37,050 bases of DNA from an uncultured Anaerotruncus sp. (GCF_902490045.1 NZ_CABUCJ010000011.1:1-37050), one strand, 5' to 3'; shown: positions 23,898 through 31,732, counted from the stretch's first letter. Notes: a model not told the origin generated them from the letters alone. Numbers and translations: made by a program.

Positions 23898-24554
23898 TCA
23901 GCCTTCCGAGATGACAAAGTCCGCCGTGATCTCCGAGCAGGCGAGCGCCTGGCCGCCGGTGTCCGCAAAGCAGCTCAGCTGCGCCGCGCGGTAGGTCCCC
24001 GGCGGCAGCGGCTCGTCAAAGAGGTCGATGGGCAGCGTGATCGTGACGGTTTCGCCGCCGCGCAGCACCCGTTCGGCGTTTACGTCGTCGGGATTTACCA
24101 TCAGCCCCGCGCGCGGGACGAGCGGCACGACGGAGTCCCCCTCCACCCGCCGGAAGTCGAACCAGAGGGTGTAGATGAGGTCGTTTTCCGTCCGGTTGGT
24201 GACGACGAGCGCGATCTTGCCGGTCCCCACGGGATAGCTCTCCCGTTCGGGGCGGGCCTCCACGCTGCGTTCCCCGGCGGGAAACGCGGCGGCCTCGGGA
24301 AGCGGGGCGGCGATTGCCGGCGCGGAAGATTCAGGCGGCGCCGGGTCGGGCGCGGAGGATTCCGCCGGGACCGGCTCCGCCCGGGAGGGCGGTTCGTCCG
24401 GGACAGACGCGCCGCCGGGCAGGCCGACGACGCCCAGGACGAAATCGTTTTGCGCCTCCGGAAGGAGGGCGGCGCGTTCCGGGTGCGGCCGCAGGAACAG
24501 AAAGAGCAGCGCGGCGAGCGCAAGCGCGCCGCACAAGACCAGCGCCCGCTTCAT
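23898..24554 (-). CDS. Membrane-anchored Ig-like domain protein (Big_14-like)
   Basis: A 218-residue exported protein: an N-terminal hydrophobic helix (about 5-21) without a lipobox, a Pro/Ala/Ser/Glu-rich linker (about 45-100), and a C-terminal beta-sandwich-like domain (about 105-218) with the pattern YPVGTGKIALVVTNRTEND found in bacterial Ig-like domains of the Big_14 type. No catalytic motif is visible; a surface-stabilising or ligand role is possible. Its ATG shares one base with the ychF stop (TGATG), so it is translationally coupled to ychF, an unexpected partner. Confidence 0.7.
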   Translation of the reverse strand: MKRALVLCGALALAALLFLFLRPHPERAALLPEAQNDFVLGVVGLPGGASVPDEPPSRAEPVPAESSAPDPAPPESSAPAIAAPLPEAAAFPAGERSVEARPERESYPVGTGKIALVVTNRTENDLIYTLWFDFRRVEGDSVVPLVPRAGLMVNPDDVNAERVLRGGETVTITLPIDLFDEPLPPGTYRAAQLSCFADTGGQALACSEITADFVISEG

Positions 24555-25651
24555 CAGACGTTGAAGCGGAAGAGGACGACGTCGCCGTCCTGCATGACGT
24601 ATTCCTTGCCCTCCGAGCGGACGAGGCCCTTCTCCCTGGCGGCGGCCATCGAGCCGCAGGCGATGAGGTCGTCGTACGCGACGACCTCGGCGCGGATGAA
24701 GCCCTTTTCAAAGTCGGAGTGGATTTTCCCGGCGGCCTGCGGGGCCTTGGTGCCGCGGGTGATCGTCCACGCGCGCACCTCCTGCTTGCCGGCGGTGAGA
24801 TAGGAGATCAGCCCGAGCAGGGCGTAGCTCTTTTTGATGAGGCGGTCGAGGCCCGACTCATGCAGCCCCATCTCCTCAAGGAAGAGCAACTTGTCCTCAG
24901 CGGACATGTCGGCGATCTCCTCCTCGATCCGGGCGCAGATGGGCAGCACCTCGGCGTGTTCCGCCGCCGCGATCTCCTCCACCTCGTGGTAAAAGCGGTT
25001 CTGCTCGATGCCGCCGGTGAAATCCGCCTCGCTCATGTTGGCGGCGTAGATGACCGGCTTGTCGGAGAGCAGCGGCATGTCCTCGAGCGCGGCGCGCTCC
25101 TCCGCGTCGCACACGAAGCTGCGGGCGGATTTCCCTTCCTCGAGGTGGGCCTTGAGCCGCCCCAGCACGTCGGCCTGCGCGGCGAGCGCTTTGTCGCCGC
25201 CCTTGGCGGCCTTGAGCGCGCGGTCGATCTTGCGGTCGACGATATCGATATCGGAAAAGATCAGCTCGAGGTTGATCGTCTCGATGTCCCGCCGGGGGCC
25301 GATCTCGCCGTCGACGTGGATGATCTCATTGTCCTCGAAGCAGCGCACCACATGCACGATCGCGTCCACCTCGCGGATGTGGGAAAGGAACTTGTTGCCC
25401 AGCCCCTCCCCCTTGGACGCACCGCGCACCAGCCCGGCGATGTCGACGAATTCGATGACGGCGGGGGTGTATTTGTCCGGGTCGTACATCTTGGCGAGCA
25501 CGTCGAGACGCTCGTCCGGCACGGCGACCATGCCGACGTTCGGTTCGATCGTGCAGAAGGGGTAGTTCGCGGACTGCGCGCCCGCGTTGGTGATCGCGTT
25601 GAACAGGGTGGACTTGCCGACGTTCGGCAGCCCCACGATGCCTAATTTCAT
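24554..25651 (-). CDS. ychF: Redox-regulated ATPase YchF
   Basis: A 365-residue Obg-like P-loop ATPase. Walker A GLPNVGKST is at 7-15, the G3-like region reads DIAGLVRGASKGEGLGN, and the C-terminal TGS/DUF933 domain ends in DGDVVLFRFNV. YchF binds ribosomes and prefers ATP over GTP. AAGGAG is about 11 bases from the ATG, slightly long. Its upstream region is cut short by the mobile element: sites related to the integrase begin about 55 bp before the start, and no good native promoter is visible between. Confidence 0.96.
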   Translation of the reverse strand: MKLGIVGLPNVGKSTLFNAITNAGAQSANYPFCTIEPNVGMVAVPDERLDVLAKMYDPDKYTPAVIEFVDIAGLVRGASKGEGLGNKFLSHIREVDAIVHVVRCFEDNEIIHVDGEIGPRRDIETINLELIFSDIDIVDRKIDRALKAAKGGDKALAAQADVLGRLKAHLEEGKSARSFVCDAEERAALEDMPLLSDKPVIYAANMSEADFTGGIEQNRFYHEVEEIAAAEHAEVLPICARIEEEIADMSAEDKLLFLEEMGLHESGLDRLIKKSYALLGLISYLTAGKQEVRAWTITRGTKAPQAAGKIHSDFEKGFIRAEVVAYDDLIACGSMAAAREKGLVRSEGKEYVMQDGDVVLFRFNV

Positions 25652-25704
25652 ATATTCTAAATCTCCTTTATTTTCAATGGTTTTTCGGGTTTTGGGGACA
25701 CACT

Positions 25705-25746
25705 CCGCACCAATTCCGCACCAATTTTTCGCAGCGCACCATTTTT
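25705..25746. other. Integrase arm-type repeats at the element end
   Basis: Three tandem-like copies of GCACCA(A)TT: CCGCACCAATT (25705-25715), CCGCACCAATTTTT (25716-25729) and GCGCACCATTTTT (about 25735-25746). A related copy is found upstream of the integrase at 27034-27046. Direct repeats of this kind near element ends bind the N-terminal domain of Tn916-type integrases. The left boundary of the element is therefore likely between 25652 and 25704. Confidence 0.55.
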
Positions 25747-26932
25747 AACTTGCCACATTGGTGTCCTGTTCGAACAGTTTGATGGCGTTGGTCAGGGATG
25801 TGTCGGTGACATGGACATAACGATCCATGGTTGTTTTAATGCTCGCATGACCGAGCAGCTTCTGCAAGACTTTCGGCATAACGCCCCGTTCAATCGCACG
25901 GGTAGCGTAGGTGTGTCTCAGAGCGTGCATACAGAACCGCTTGATTTTCGCCTCATCGCACAGCTTGTACAGATGGGTGTCATAGGAACTGTTTTTTGCA
26001 GGCTCTCCGGTACGGAAATTGATAAACACCAAATCTCGCATACAAAGGTACTCTGTCTGACCTGTCCGGCGATCCACATATTCCAGAATCTGAGATAACA
26101 GTTCTGATTCTTTGCGGGTGAAGCGTTCATCGTAGCACGATTTCAATACATCGTATGCCCGCTTCGTCAGCAGGATCGTGCGGTAGCTGGTCTTTGTCTT
26201 AGGAGGACCAGCACGCCAAATGCCTTCGCTGTGGCGATATTCCAAGGTCTTGTTGACAGTCAGTGTCCGCTTCTTCCAGTCAATCGCATCCCAAGTCAAG
26301 CCGATCATTTCCGAAGTGCGCAGTCCGGTCTCCAACAGCAATACATACTGTCTGTAGTTGTGAGAGCGTTTTGCGGTTTCCAGAAACAGCGTCTGTTCTT
26401 CCACAGTTAAGAACTTGATGTCATCCACAGCCCGGACGGGCTTCGTATAACGAACCCCGTCCATAGGATGTTTTGTAAGCATATCGTTCATGACTGCGGC
26501 TCGGAACATGGTTCCCATGGCAATATACGCCTGCCGAATGGTGGAGCCAGCATAAGTGGCTTCCATCCGATTCAGGACAATCTTGCAGTGCATGGGTTTG
26601 ACATCACATAAGCGCATATTTCCGATAACAGGCTGGATGTTCTTTTGATACCGTTCCCGGTAATTTCGCCGGGTGTTGGGAGCCAGATCCGCAATCAGAT
26701 TGGTGATCCAGAACTCAAACCAGGCATCCACCGTCATTTCGGAGGATGTGTTGCAAACATCGTGCTTATCTTCGTACTGCGCATCAGCCAGCCAGTTGCG
26801 AGCTTCCGGAAGTGTGTCAAAGTGCTTTTCCTTGCGGGAGCCGTCCTTTGCGGTATATCTTGCGGCGTACTTTCCGTCTTTTCTCTGGCAGATACCTTTG
26901 CCAATTTCTTTGCCTTTTAAGTTTTTGCCCAT
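25745..26932 (-). CDS. Tyrosine recombinase/integrase of the mobile element
   Basis: A 395-residue integrase of the Tn916/phage type. The N-terminal part (1-60) is an AP2-like arm-binding domain, 65-160 the SAM-like core-binding domain, and the catalytic domain has Arg205 (TGLRTSE), Lys245/247, His336 and Arg339 (HALRHTYATR), His362 (LLGHAS) and nucleophile Tyr372 (MDRYVHV): the full set. ATG is preceded by AAAGGAG. It lies at the edge of the low-GC segment with the excisionase gene upstream, the standard arrangement. It should carry out integration and, with the excisionase, excision. Confidence 0.96.
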   Translation of the reverse strand: MGKNLKGKEIGKGICQRKDGKYAARYTAKDGSRKEKHFDTLPEARNWLADAQYEDKHDVCNTSSEMTVDAWFEFWITNLIADLAPNTRRNYRERYQKNIQPVIGNMRLCDVKPMHCKIVLNRMEATYAGSTIRQAYIAMGTMFRAAVMNDMLTKHPMDGVRYTKPVRAVDDIKFLTVEEQTLFLETAKRSHNYRQYVLLLETGLRTSEMIGLTWDAIDWKKRTLTVNKTLEYRHSEGIWRAGPPKTKTSYRTILLTKRAYDVLKSCYDERFTRKESELLSQILEYVDRRTGQTEYLCMRDLVFINFRTGEPAKNSSYDTHLYKLCDEAKIKRFCMHALRHTYATRAIERGVMPKVLQKLLGHASIKTTMDRYVHVTDTSLTNAIKLFEQDTNVAS

Positions 26933-26984
26933 TTAATGAACTCCTTTCCTGAGTGCCGGAAACGAGAGTTCATCACGACACTCC

Positions 26985-27013
26985 ATTCTATCATGAAAGT
27001 GCTTTTTTTTCAA
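26985..27013 (-). promoter_or_regulatory. Integrase promoter
   Basis: Minus-strand TTGAAA (plus 27008-27013), 17 bp, TAGAAT (26985-26990), about 50 bp before the integrase ATG. An integrase-type repeat with a perfect GGTGCGCACC palindrome lies just upstream. Confidence 0.7.
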
Positions 27014-27030
27014 TAGATTTCGATGTTTTT

Positions 27031-27046
27031 GGTGCGCACCAATTTT
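27031..27046. other. Arm-type site upstream of integrase
   Basis: GGTGCGCACC palindrome (27031-27040) running into AATTTTG, a further copy of the GCGCACCAATTTT element seen at 25705-25746. Candidate binding site for integrase or excisionase between the int and xis genes. Confidence 0.5.
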
Positions 27047-27060
27047 GCCTGTTCTGTTCA

Positions 27061-27282
27061 TCAAATCGCAACTCTCCCTTCGATAAATTCCTCAAAAGCC
27101 TTGCGTTTGACCAGTTTCTTTGTACCTACATACAATACAAAGGGACAGTTGGGTTGTTTCAGCATCTCGTCAATCTTGTTGATTCCGATATTGCTGTATT
27201 CAGCCGCTTCCCGAATGGAAAGCAGCATTTTACGGTCGATAGGCAGGATCGTTGCCTGCTGGTTCTGATTCATCATAGGCAC
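27061..27282 (-). CDS. Excisionase (Tn916 Xis-like)
   Basis: A 73-residue MerR/excisionase-type winged-helix protein (LSIREAAEYSNIGINKIDEM, about 21-40; LYVGTKKLVKRKAFEEFI near the end), typical of excisionases of Tn916-like elements. It bends DNA at element ends to direct the integrase to excision. GTG at 27280-27282 is chosen because AAAGGA is seven bases upstream; the ATGs just inside lack a site. It lies 128 bp before the integrase gene. Confidence 0.88.
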   Translation of the reverse strand: MPMMNQNQQATILPIDRKMLLSIREAAEYSNIGINKIDEMLKQPNCPFVLYVGTKKLVKRKAFEEFIEGRVAI

Positions 27283-27296
27283 AAATAATTCCTTTC

Positions 27297-28586
27297 TTAT
27301 ATTTCCATATCCCGTCCGTGCTTGCGGGCAGGAGCCTTGTGTTCACGAGTTTCCTTTCCTCTGGCGAGGATGGCAGAAAGAAAAGCCCTGACCCGTTCTG
27401 CTGCGATTTCCAACGCATCCAGATAGGGCTGGGCTTTTTCTTTCAGTTCTTTATATTTTTCGTTCAGTTCGTCATGCCGCTGTTTCCAGATGGAAGCGGA
27501 TTTTACAGCGGAAGCCAATTTTTCTTTCAGGCGTTCATTCTCAGCATTGAAGATAATTCCGTTTGTGGCGTATCGTTTCAGGGTATCGCACTGGTCTGCT
27601 GTGAGGGTGACATTTCCGGTGAAGGAATTTTTCTTACCCATCGCTTCAATATCCTGCACGGTCACTGCCACCGTCTTCGCAGTCTTGGTTTCCTTTTGCA
27701 GAGCTTTCAGCTTCTTTTCCTGTTTCTCCACAGCAGATTGGGTATCCGCCAATGCCTGTTCCGCTTGGTCTGCCCGTGCCGTCACAGCTTCCAGACGCTG
27801 GGTTTCGGCTTGCACCTTAAACTGAGTAACGGTCAGATGTTCCTCGGTGCTGCCACGCTCTCCACGCTCCACATCGGTATATCCGGCATTTCGCATGAAA
27901 TGAAAAAAGTCATCCTGCAACACACTGTAGGACGACTTCAAAATCTTTTTTCCTTTTGCGTTCAACATTGGATTACCATCCTTGTCAAGCACCGGCTTGG
28001 ACTCCCATTTTTTACTGCGGCTGACCTGCGTGATCGTTTCCTTTACCGTTCCCCGGAGGGATTCATCCTTACATCGCTTCGACCACAGAATTTGCTTCTC
28101 TACCACCGGGATATAAACCACATGAAGGTGGTAGTGGTACACATCTTCGCCCAGAGCTTCGGACATTGCCCGGTTGCGCTCGTCGGCGTGCATCACAGCG
28201 GATAGGATATACTGCTCACCGCCTACGATCTCCACGGCGGCTTTATAGGCATCGGCATAAAACTGTTTTGCAAATTCATAGCCGCCGTGATTGTAGAAGT
28301 AAGCAGAGTTCACATCAAAGATCAACTCACCGTATTTGACGGCATCCGGTTTCAGACCTCTTGTGGAGATTACACCGTCCTGTTCCATCTGCTCAAACAT
28401 TTTTACATAATCGTCCGCGGGTGCTTTGAAATGAATGTTCAGAGAAGTGCGTTCCGGTACGATGTCCTGATTGCTGTAGCTGTCCTTTTCACGCTCATTG
28501 TGTTCCTGTACCTTTGCCACATCAGCCGGTGTTTCCAAGTCCTGATTCCGGGCTACGGTGCGGTGGATTCCATCATTTCTTGCCAT
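27297..28586 (-). CDS. MOBV-family relaxase (Mob/Pre)
   Basis: A 429-residue plasmid mobilization protein of the Mob_Pre family. The N-terminal relaxase domain (1-220) contains the HADE segment (133-136) and the histidine triad His151, His153, His155 (YHYHLHVVYIP), the MOBV metal-binding motif. Residues about 265-400 are strongly helical/coiled coil, the normal C-terminal part. ATG 28584-28586 follows AAAGGA; the frame is open a little further upstream without a site. It should nick the oriT found 60 bp upstream and lead the strand through a helper conjugation machine, since no type IV secretion genes are seen here. Confidence 0.94.
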   Translation of the reverse strand: MARNDGIHRTVARNQDLETPADVAKVQEHNEREKDSYSNQDIVPERTSLNIHFKAPADDYVKMFEQMEQDGVISTRGLKPDAVKYGELIFDVNSAYFYNHGGYEFAKQFYADAYKAAVEIVGGEQYILSAVMHADERNRAMSEALGEDVYHYHLHVVYIPVVEKQILWSKRCKDESLRGTVKETITQVSRSKKWESKPVLDKDGNPMLNAKGKKILKSSYSVLQDDFFHFMRNAGYTDVERGERGSTEEHLTVTQFKVQAETQRLEAVTARADQAEQALADTQSAVEKQEKKLKALQKETKTAKTVAVTVQDIEAMGKKNSFTGNVTLTADQCDTLKRYATNGIIFNAENERLKEKLASAVKSASIWKQRHDELNEKYKELKEKAQPYLDALEIAAERVRAFLSAILARGKETREHKAPARKHGRDMEI

Positions 28587-28620
28587 TGGATTTTTCCTTT
28601 CTTTGAAATTTGCAGACAGC

Positions 28621-28709
28621 GGAGAGCTGGAGAACGGCACTTTTTCAAAGTGTAATAACCCACTATTACACTTTCATCCATACTGGCTGCAAAGTGCCGT
28701 GGGCTCTCC
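28621..28709 (-). other. Origin of transfer (oriT), MOBV type
   Basis: Nested dyads: outer GGAGAGC/GCTCTCC (28621-28627, 28703-28709), middle ACGGCACTTT/AAAGTGCCGT (28634-28643, 28691-28700) and inner AAAGTGTAATA/TATTACACTTT (28647-28657, 28664-28674), all perfect. On the minus strand the inner loop reads TAGTGGGTTA, very like the TAGTGTG/TTA nick region of pMV158-type MOBV origins. It lies just upstream of the relaxase gene, the expected place. Confidence 0.8.
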
Positions 28710-28950
28710 GAGGGCTCCTCCGGAGAGGGGGTGCGGTCACTGCGGTGACCTCTGCTGTCCAGTCCGAAAAATGTCCCCGGCCTTTTTCTCTTGTCCAGCC
28801 TGTCTGCCAGCGGAATTGCACCACAATCCCTTGCAGACAGCGGCAGCGAACAATCCGCAGTTTTGCCGATTGTATTCACTGCCAGTCCATAGGAAGCACT
28901 GCGGCACTTCCTATGGGGACGGGAGCTGCGAGGGGATAAGATACGCCGCA
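28710..28950. repeat. Structured noncoding stretch beside oriT
   Basis: No gene seen. Perfect inverted repeats: GGTCAC/GTGACC (28735-28740, 28745-28750), TGTCTGC/GCAGACA (28801-28807, 28833-28839) and CCATAGGAAG/CTTCCTATGG (28887-28896, 28907-28916). These may belong to the transfer origin or to a single-strand origin. Confidence 0.45.
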
Positions 28951-29169
28951 TCATCGCTCCCTCCGTTTCTGCCACACGATGTCATAGCCCAGCACATCGG
29001 CAAGCTCGATGACCTCTTTGTAGCGGATGCTCTCTCTTTGGAGCTTTGCAGAAAGGTTGGATACGCTGTCCGACCAGTCGTGTTCCTCCGCCAGTCTGTC
29101 CACAACCTCCTGCATGGTAAATCCGGCACGGACGATCTGTGCCTTGATTTCATTTCGTACATTACTCAT
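28951..29169 (-). CDS. Small element protein with HTH-like fold
   Basis: A 72-residue protein (MSNVRNEIKAQIVRAGFTMQ, ending VLGYDIVWQKRRER). It looks like a helix-turn-helix: FTMQEVVDRLAEEH followed by a second helical pair and ADVLGYDIVW, the end typical of phage-type HTH proteins. I know similar small proteins as regular companions of relaxase genes in Firmicutes mobile elements, without an assigned function. GGAGG precedes the ATG. It could regulate mobilization or replication genes (inference). Confidence 0.75.
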   Translation of the reverse strand: MSNVRNEIKAQIVRAGFTMQEVVDRLAEEHDWSDSVSNLSAKLQRESIRYKEVIELADVLGYDIVWQKRRER

Positions 29170-29607
29170 ATTGAAAAACCTCCATAATTTTGTTCATGAA
29201 AAAGCGAAGCAGCTGCGCCCATTGGCGTGTCCGCTTCGCTGTACCGTGTAATATCTGATTTTCATAAAATGCGATAGAAATACCGCCTGTGATGTCCTGC
29301 ACATAAGCACCCCTAACCCATTTCACTGTTTTGTGTGCTTTGGTCTGTAACAGTGAAAACAGCCATGATTTCGCAAAGGCTGTTCACTGTCCAGAGAAGC
29401 ACTGTTTCGCAAAATGATTTCGCCCTGCGGTCAAAATTTTTGCTGTTTCCATTACCATTGATTTTCTATCCCCTAAAATAAGGGGGCTGCGGATGCTCCC
29501 AAGATAGAAAAACGATAGTAAGTGAAAAGTACGTGTACCAAGTGTACGATTGACACTCGGCTCCATCCGGTACGGATGGTACACGTATTTCTGAGTTACT
29601 GCTGTTT
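29170..29607. other. Highly structured noncoding region, candidate replication origin
   Basis: No gene in 438 bp. It contains, in order: a terminator-like hairpin (29203-29240); TTTCACTGTT/AACAGTGAAA (29321-29330, 29349-29358); AACAGCC/GGCTGTT (29358-29364, 29378-29384); TTTCGCAAA at 29369-29377 and 29405-29413 (a third copy at 31613-31621); a 9-bp stem TTTTCTATC/GATAGAAAA enclosing smaller hairpins (29462-29511); and a cruciform at 29530-29587. Lying just downstream of a P4-type primase-helicase, it may be the element's replication origin (inference). Confidence 0.5.
29198..29240 (-). terminator. Terminator of the primase operon
   Basis: AGCGAAGC (29203-29210) pairs with GCTTCGCT (29233-29240), with an inner GCGCC/GGCGT pairing; on the minus strand it is followed by TTTTT. 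It lies downstream of the primase-helicase gene and upstream of the small HTH gene. Confidence 0.65.
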
Positions 29608-30927
29608 TTACAGAAACGGTCTTTGCAGAAGTTCAATGCCCACAAACCCTCTGGCAAATCGCCCGCCGCCGATGTTGACCTTGTTGGTGTATTCAAGGTT
29701 ATAGCGGCTTTCATTCTGCTTTAGGAAGGAACCGAAGCTCTTTTGGGAAAGGCTGTTCAGGGCGTTATCATCACACCACTGCTTGTAAACAGCGTACAGG
29801 TTTTTGGAGCTTGCTTCATAATCCGCACGGAAGCGGATATATCCCTCGGAAGCCAGAAAATCAATGATGTTGTTTCCGTCAGAAACGGCATCGTTCAGAT
29901 TGTCCAAAGCCGACTGGCTCAGGGTAAATCGGAAATCATTTGCAATCAGGCGGTGCAGTCCCTCCAACGCCCAGAGGAAGATGCCCTCTGCTTCGGCAGT
30001 CATCTTTTCCGCAATATAGGGATCGTCTTTTCTGTTTGGGTCTTTCTCCTTGGTTGTCAAAATGATCTGTCTGCGGAAGAAGCCCACACTCCGGTCATGG
30101 AGGGCTTGCAGGACACCGTTCCCAAGTCCGATGAACCGCACATACAAATCTCCCTGATAGCTTTGTTGTCGCTTTCTCTCCAAATCCATGGGCAGCTCTG
30201 CGGTGATAATCGCCTTGATATTGTTGGTCTGGGGCAGCGCTTCCAGCTTCATATCATCGTCCAGCATCAAAAGCTCATGTTCCAAGTCGGCACGGGCAAA
30301 GTTGCTTGTCTCCACCTTTGCCACGCTTCCGGTTTTCATGTTGGTTCCCAACAGCGCACGAAGAACAACGCCGATCCGGCTCTTGCCTTCGCCGCCCTTT
30401 CCCGTCAGCATGAGCATCTTCTGACCTTTGGTGGAGGGGATGAAGCAATAGCCGATAAATTCCTGTAAGGTCAGAATGTCCTCCGGCTCCAAAAGCTGGG
30501 ACAAAAAATGCAGCCATGTGACTGGCTGCGGAGCTTCCGGATGATAGGCGACGGGTAAGCGATTGCGGCAGTAATCTTTTTCCGTGCTGAATGTGCCATC
30601 CAAATGATAGGTGCCGTTTGCCACATGGATGCGGTCTTGATACAGGAGAAGATCGGCAGCACAGCACTCCATTCGCATTACATCCAGAAGATTTGTGACC
30701 CTTTTTGCAATGTTGCTGGTCACATAGGGCTTGATACGGTCATAGATTTCTTTTTTCAGCCTGTTTTCATCGTTCACAATGCCGTTTACCGTGAAAAAGG
30801 TTCCGTTTACCGTAATCATGGGATAGTCCCTGAGAAATTCTTCACAGAAAATGACTTCGTTGATTGCTTTACCGTCAAACCATACCGCAATATCAGCGGA
30901 TGGGTTCTGTGCTGCTTCTTTGCTCAT
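29608..30927 (-). CDS. P4/D5-type primase-helicase (DUF5906-like)
   Basis: A 439-residue SF3-type replicative helicase of the phage/plasmid primase P4 family. An N-terminal D5_N-like domain (about 25-160) is followed by the ATPase with Walker A TGKGGEGKS (175-183) and Walker B ELLMLDDDM (218-226), and a C-terminal winged-helix-like part. ATG 30925-30927 follows AGGAGG. The gene overlaps the upstream CHC2 gene by 35 bp in another frame, so the split halves of a primase-helicase are coupled. It suggests the element replicates autonomously after excision. Confidence 0.9.
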   Translation of the reverse strand: MSKEAAQNPSADIAVWFDGKAINEVIFCEEFLRDYPMITVNGTFFTVNGIVNDENRLKKEIYDRIKPYVTSNIAKRVTNLLDVMRMECCAADLLLYQDRIHVANGTYHLDGTFSTEKDYCRNRLPVAYHPEAPQPVTWLHFLSQLLEPEDILTLQEFIGYCFIPSTKGQKMLMLTGKGGEGKSRIGVVLRALLGTNMKTGSVAKVETSNFARADLEHELLMLDDDMKLEALPQTNNIKAIITAELPMDLERKRQQSYQGDLYVRFIGLGNGVLQALHDRSVGFFRRQIILTTKEKDPNRKDDPYIAEKMTAEAEGIFLWALEGLHRLIANDFRFTLSQSALDNLNDAVSDGNNIIDFLASEGYIRFRADYEASSKNLYAVYKQWCDDNALNSLSQKSFGSFLKQNESRYNLEYTNKVNIGGGRFARGFVGIELLQRPFL

Positions 30928-31525
30928 GGGGCAGTACCTCCTTTTTCTTTCGTGCCACATAGTCCTGAAGAAAAGCAATCTTGCCCTCCTTCATCATCCC
31001 GTCCACCACGGCACCCCGTTCTTCCAGAGTGCCTACGGTCAGGATGTCAGCCAGATATTCCATGTGGTCGAGCATCTGGCAGGCTTCCACGAAACGGTCA
31101 TCCAGCTTGTCCTCCGGCGTTCTGGGCGCATACCGCACCTTCCAATCTTCCAGCAGATGCAGATAATCCGTCAGCACCCGGAAGCAGAGCATTTCATCCT
31201 CCCGGAACTGGCGGATATGGGGGCGTTTTGTCTTGTGTGGAACTGCCACGGCTTGTCCCGGCTCGGTGCTGATACCGAAGTCCGCAGCCAGCCTTTGCGC
31301 CGCTTCGTAATTACTGAGATCAAACAGCCTTGCCACGAAGTCGATCACATCTCCCTTTGCTCCGCAGCCGAAGCAGTAGAAATACTCCTCGTTTAGCTTC
31401 AAGCTCGGATTTCGGTCATTGTGGAACGGACAGCAAGCCATACCGTTTCGGTTGACCCGCAGCCCGTAGTGTTCGGCGGCTTGTCTGACCGGGACAGCCG
31501 CCTTGATTGTTTCATAGATTGTCAT
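30893..31525 (-). CDS. CHC2 zinc-finger primase-like protein
   Basis: A 210-residue protein with an N-terminal DnaG-type CHC2 zinc finger (Cys32, His35, Cys51, Cys54 in CPFHNDRNPSLKLNEEYFYC and the next residues), then a helical C-terminal part with no toprim domain. It therefore can recognise template DNA but cannot by itself make primers; the overlapping downstream P4-type helicase gene is its natural partner. Such pairs are common in Firmicutes IMEs. The leader contains a terminator-like hairpin (31551-31582). Confidence 0.9.
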   Translation of the reverse strand: MTIYETIKAAVPVRQAAEHYGLRVNRNGMACCPFHNDRNPSLKLNEEYFYCFGCGAKGDVIDFVARLFDLSNYEAAQRLAADFGISTEPGQAVAVPHKTKRPHIRQFREDEMLCFRVLTDYLHLLEDWKVRYAPRTPEDKLDDRFVEACQMLDHMEYLADILTVGTLEERGAVVDGMMKEGKIAFLQDYVARKKKEVLPHEQRSSTEPIR

Positions 31526-31550
31526 TGAAAATCCTCCATTTCATAGTTTT

Positions 31551-31582
31551 GAAAAAGAAAAACACCCGCCGAGTGGCAGGTG
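31551..31582 (-). terminator. Terminator-like hairpin in the primase leader
   Basis: CACC-CGCC (31563-31570) pairs with GG-CA-GGTG (31575-31582), one mismatch, 4-nt loop; on the minus strand it is followed by TTTTTCTTTTTC. It lies about 25 bp before the CHC2 gene start and no minus-strand gene lies upstream of it, so it may be a leader attenuator. Confidence 0.5.
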
Positions 31583-31669
31583 CTTCGCTCCTTCTACTAT
31601 GGTTATGCCGGATTTCGCAAAAAACAGGCTAATCGGAGGACAACCCCGTTTCAAAAAACAGGACAGCAG

Positions 31670-31698
31670 TAGATTTCTTCACATTTGGATGATATAAT
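31670..31698 (+). promoter_or_regulatory. Promoter of the DUF6076-type gene
   Basis: Perfect -10 TATAAT (31693-31698) with a weak -35 TAGATT (31670-31675) 17 bp upstream. Start of translation is 35 bp downstream. The near leader has three AAAACAGG copies. Confidence 0.5.
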
Positions 31699-31732
31699 AA
31701 GAGAAAAAGGAAAACAGGACAGGAGGACGAAT

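Noticed and set aside
28553..28975. Open frame across the oriT region (140 codons)
   Set aside because: Overlaps the relaxase start and the oriT dyads, has no domain and no ribosome binding site; better explained as noncoding transfer origin.
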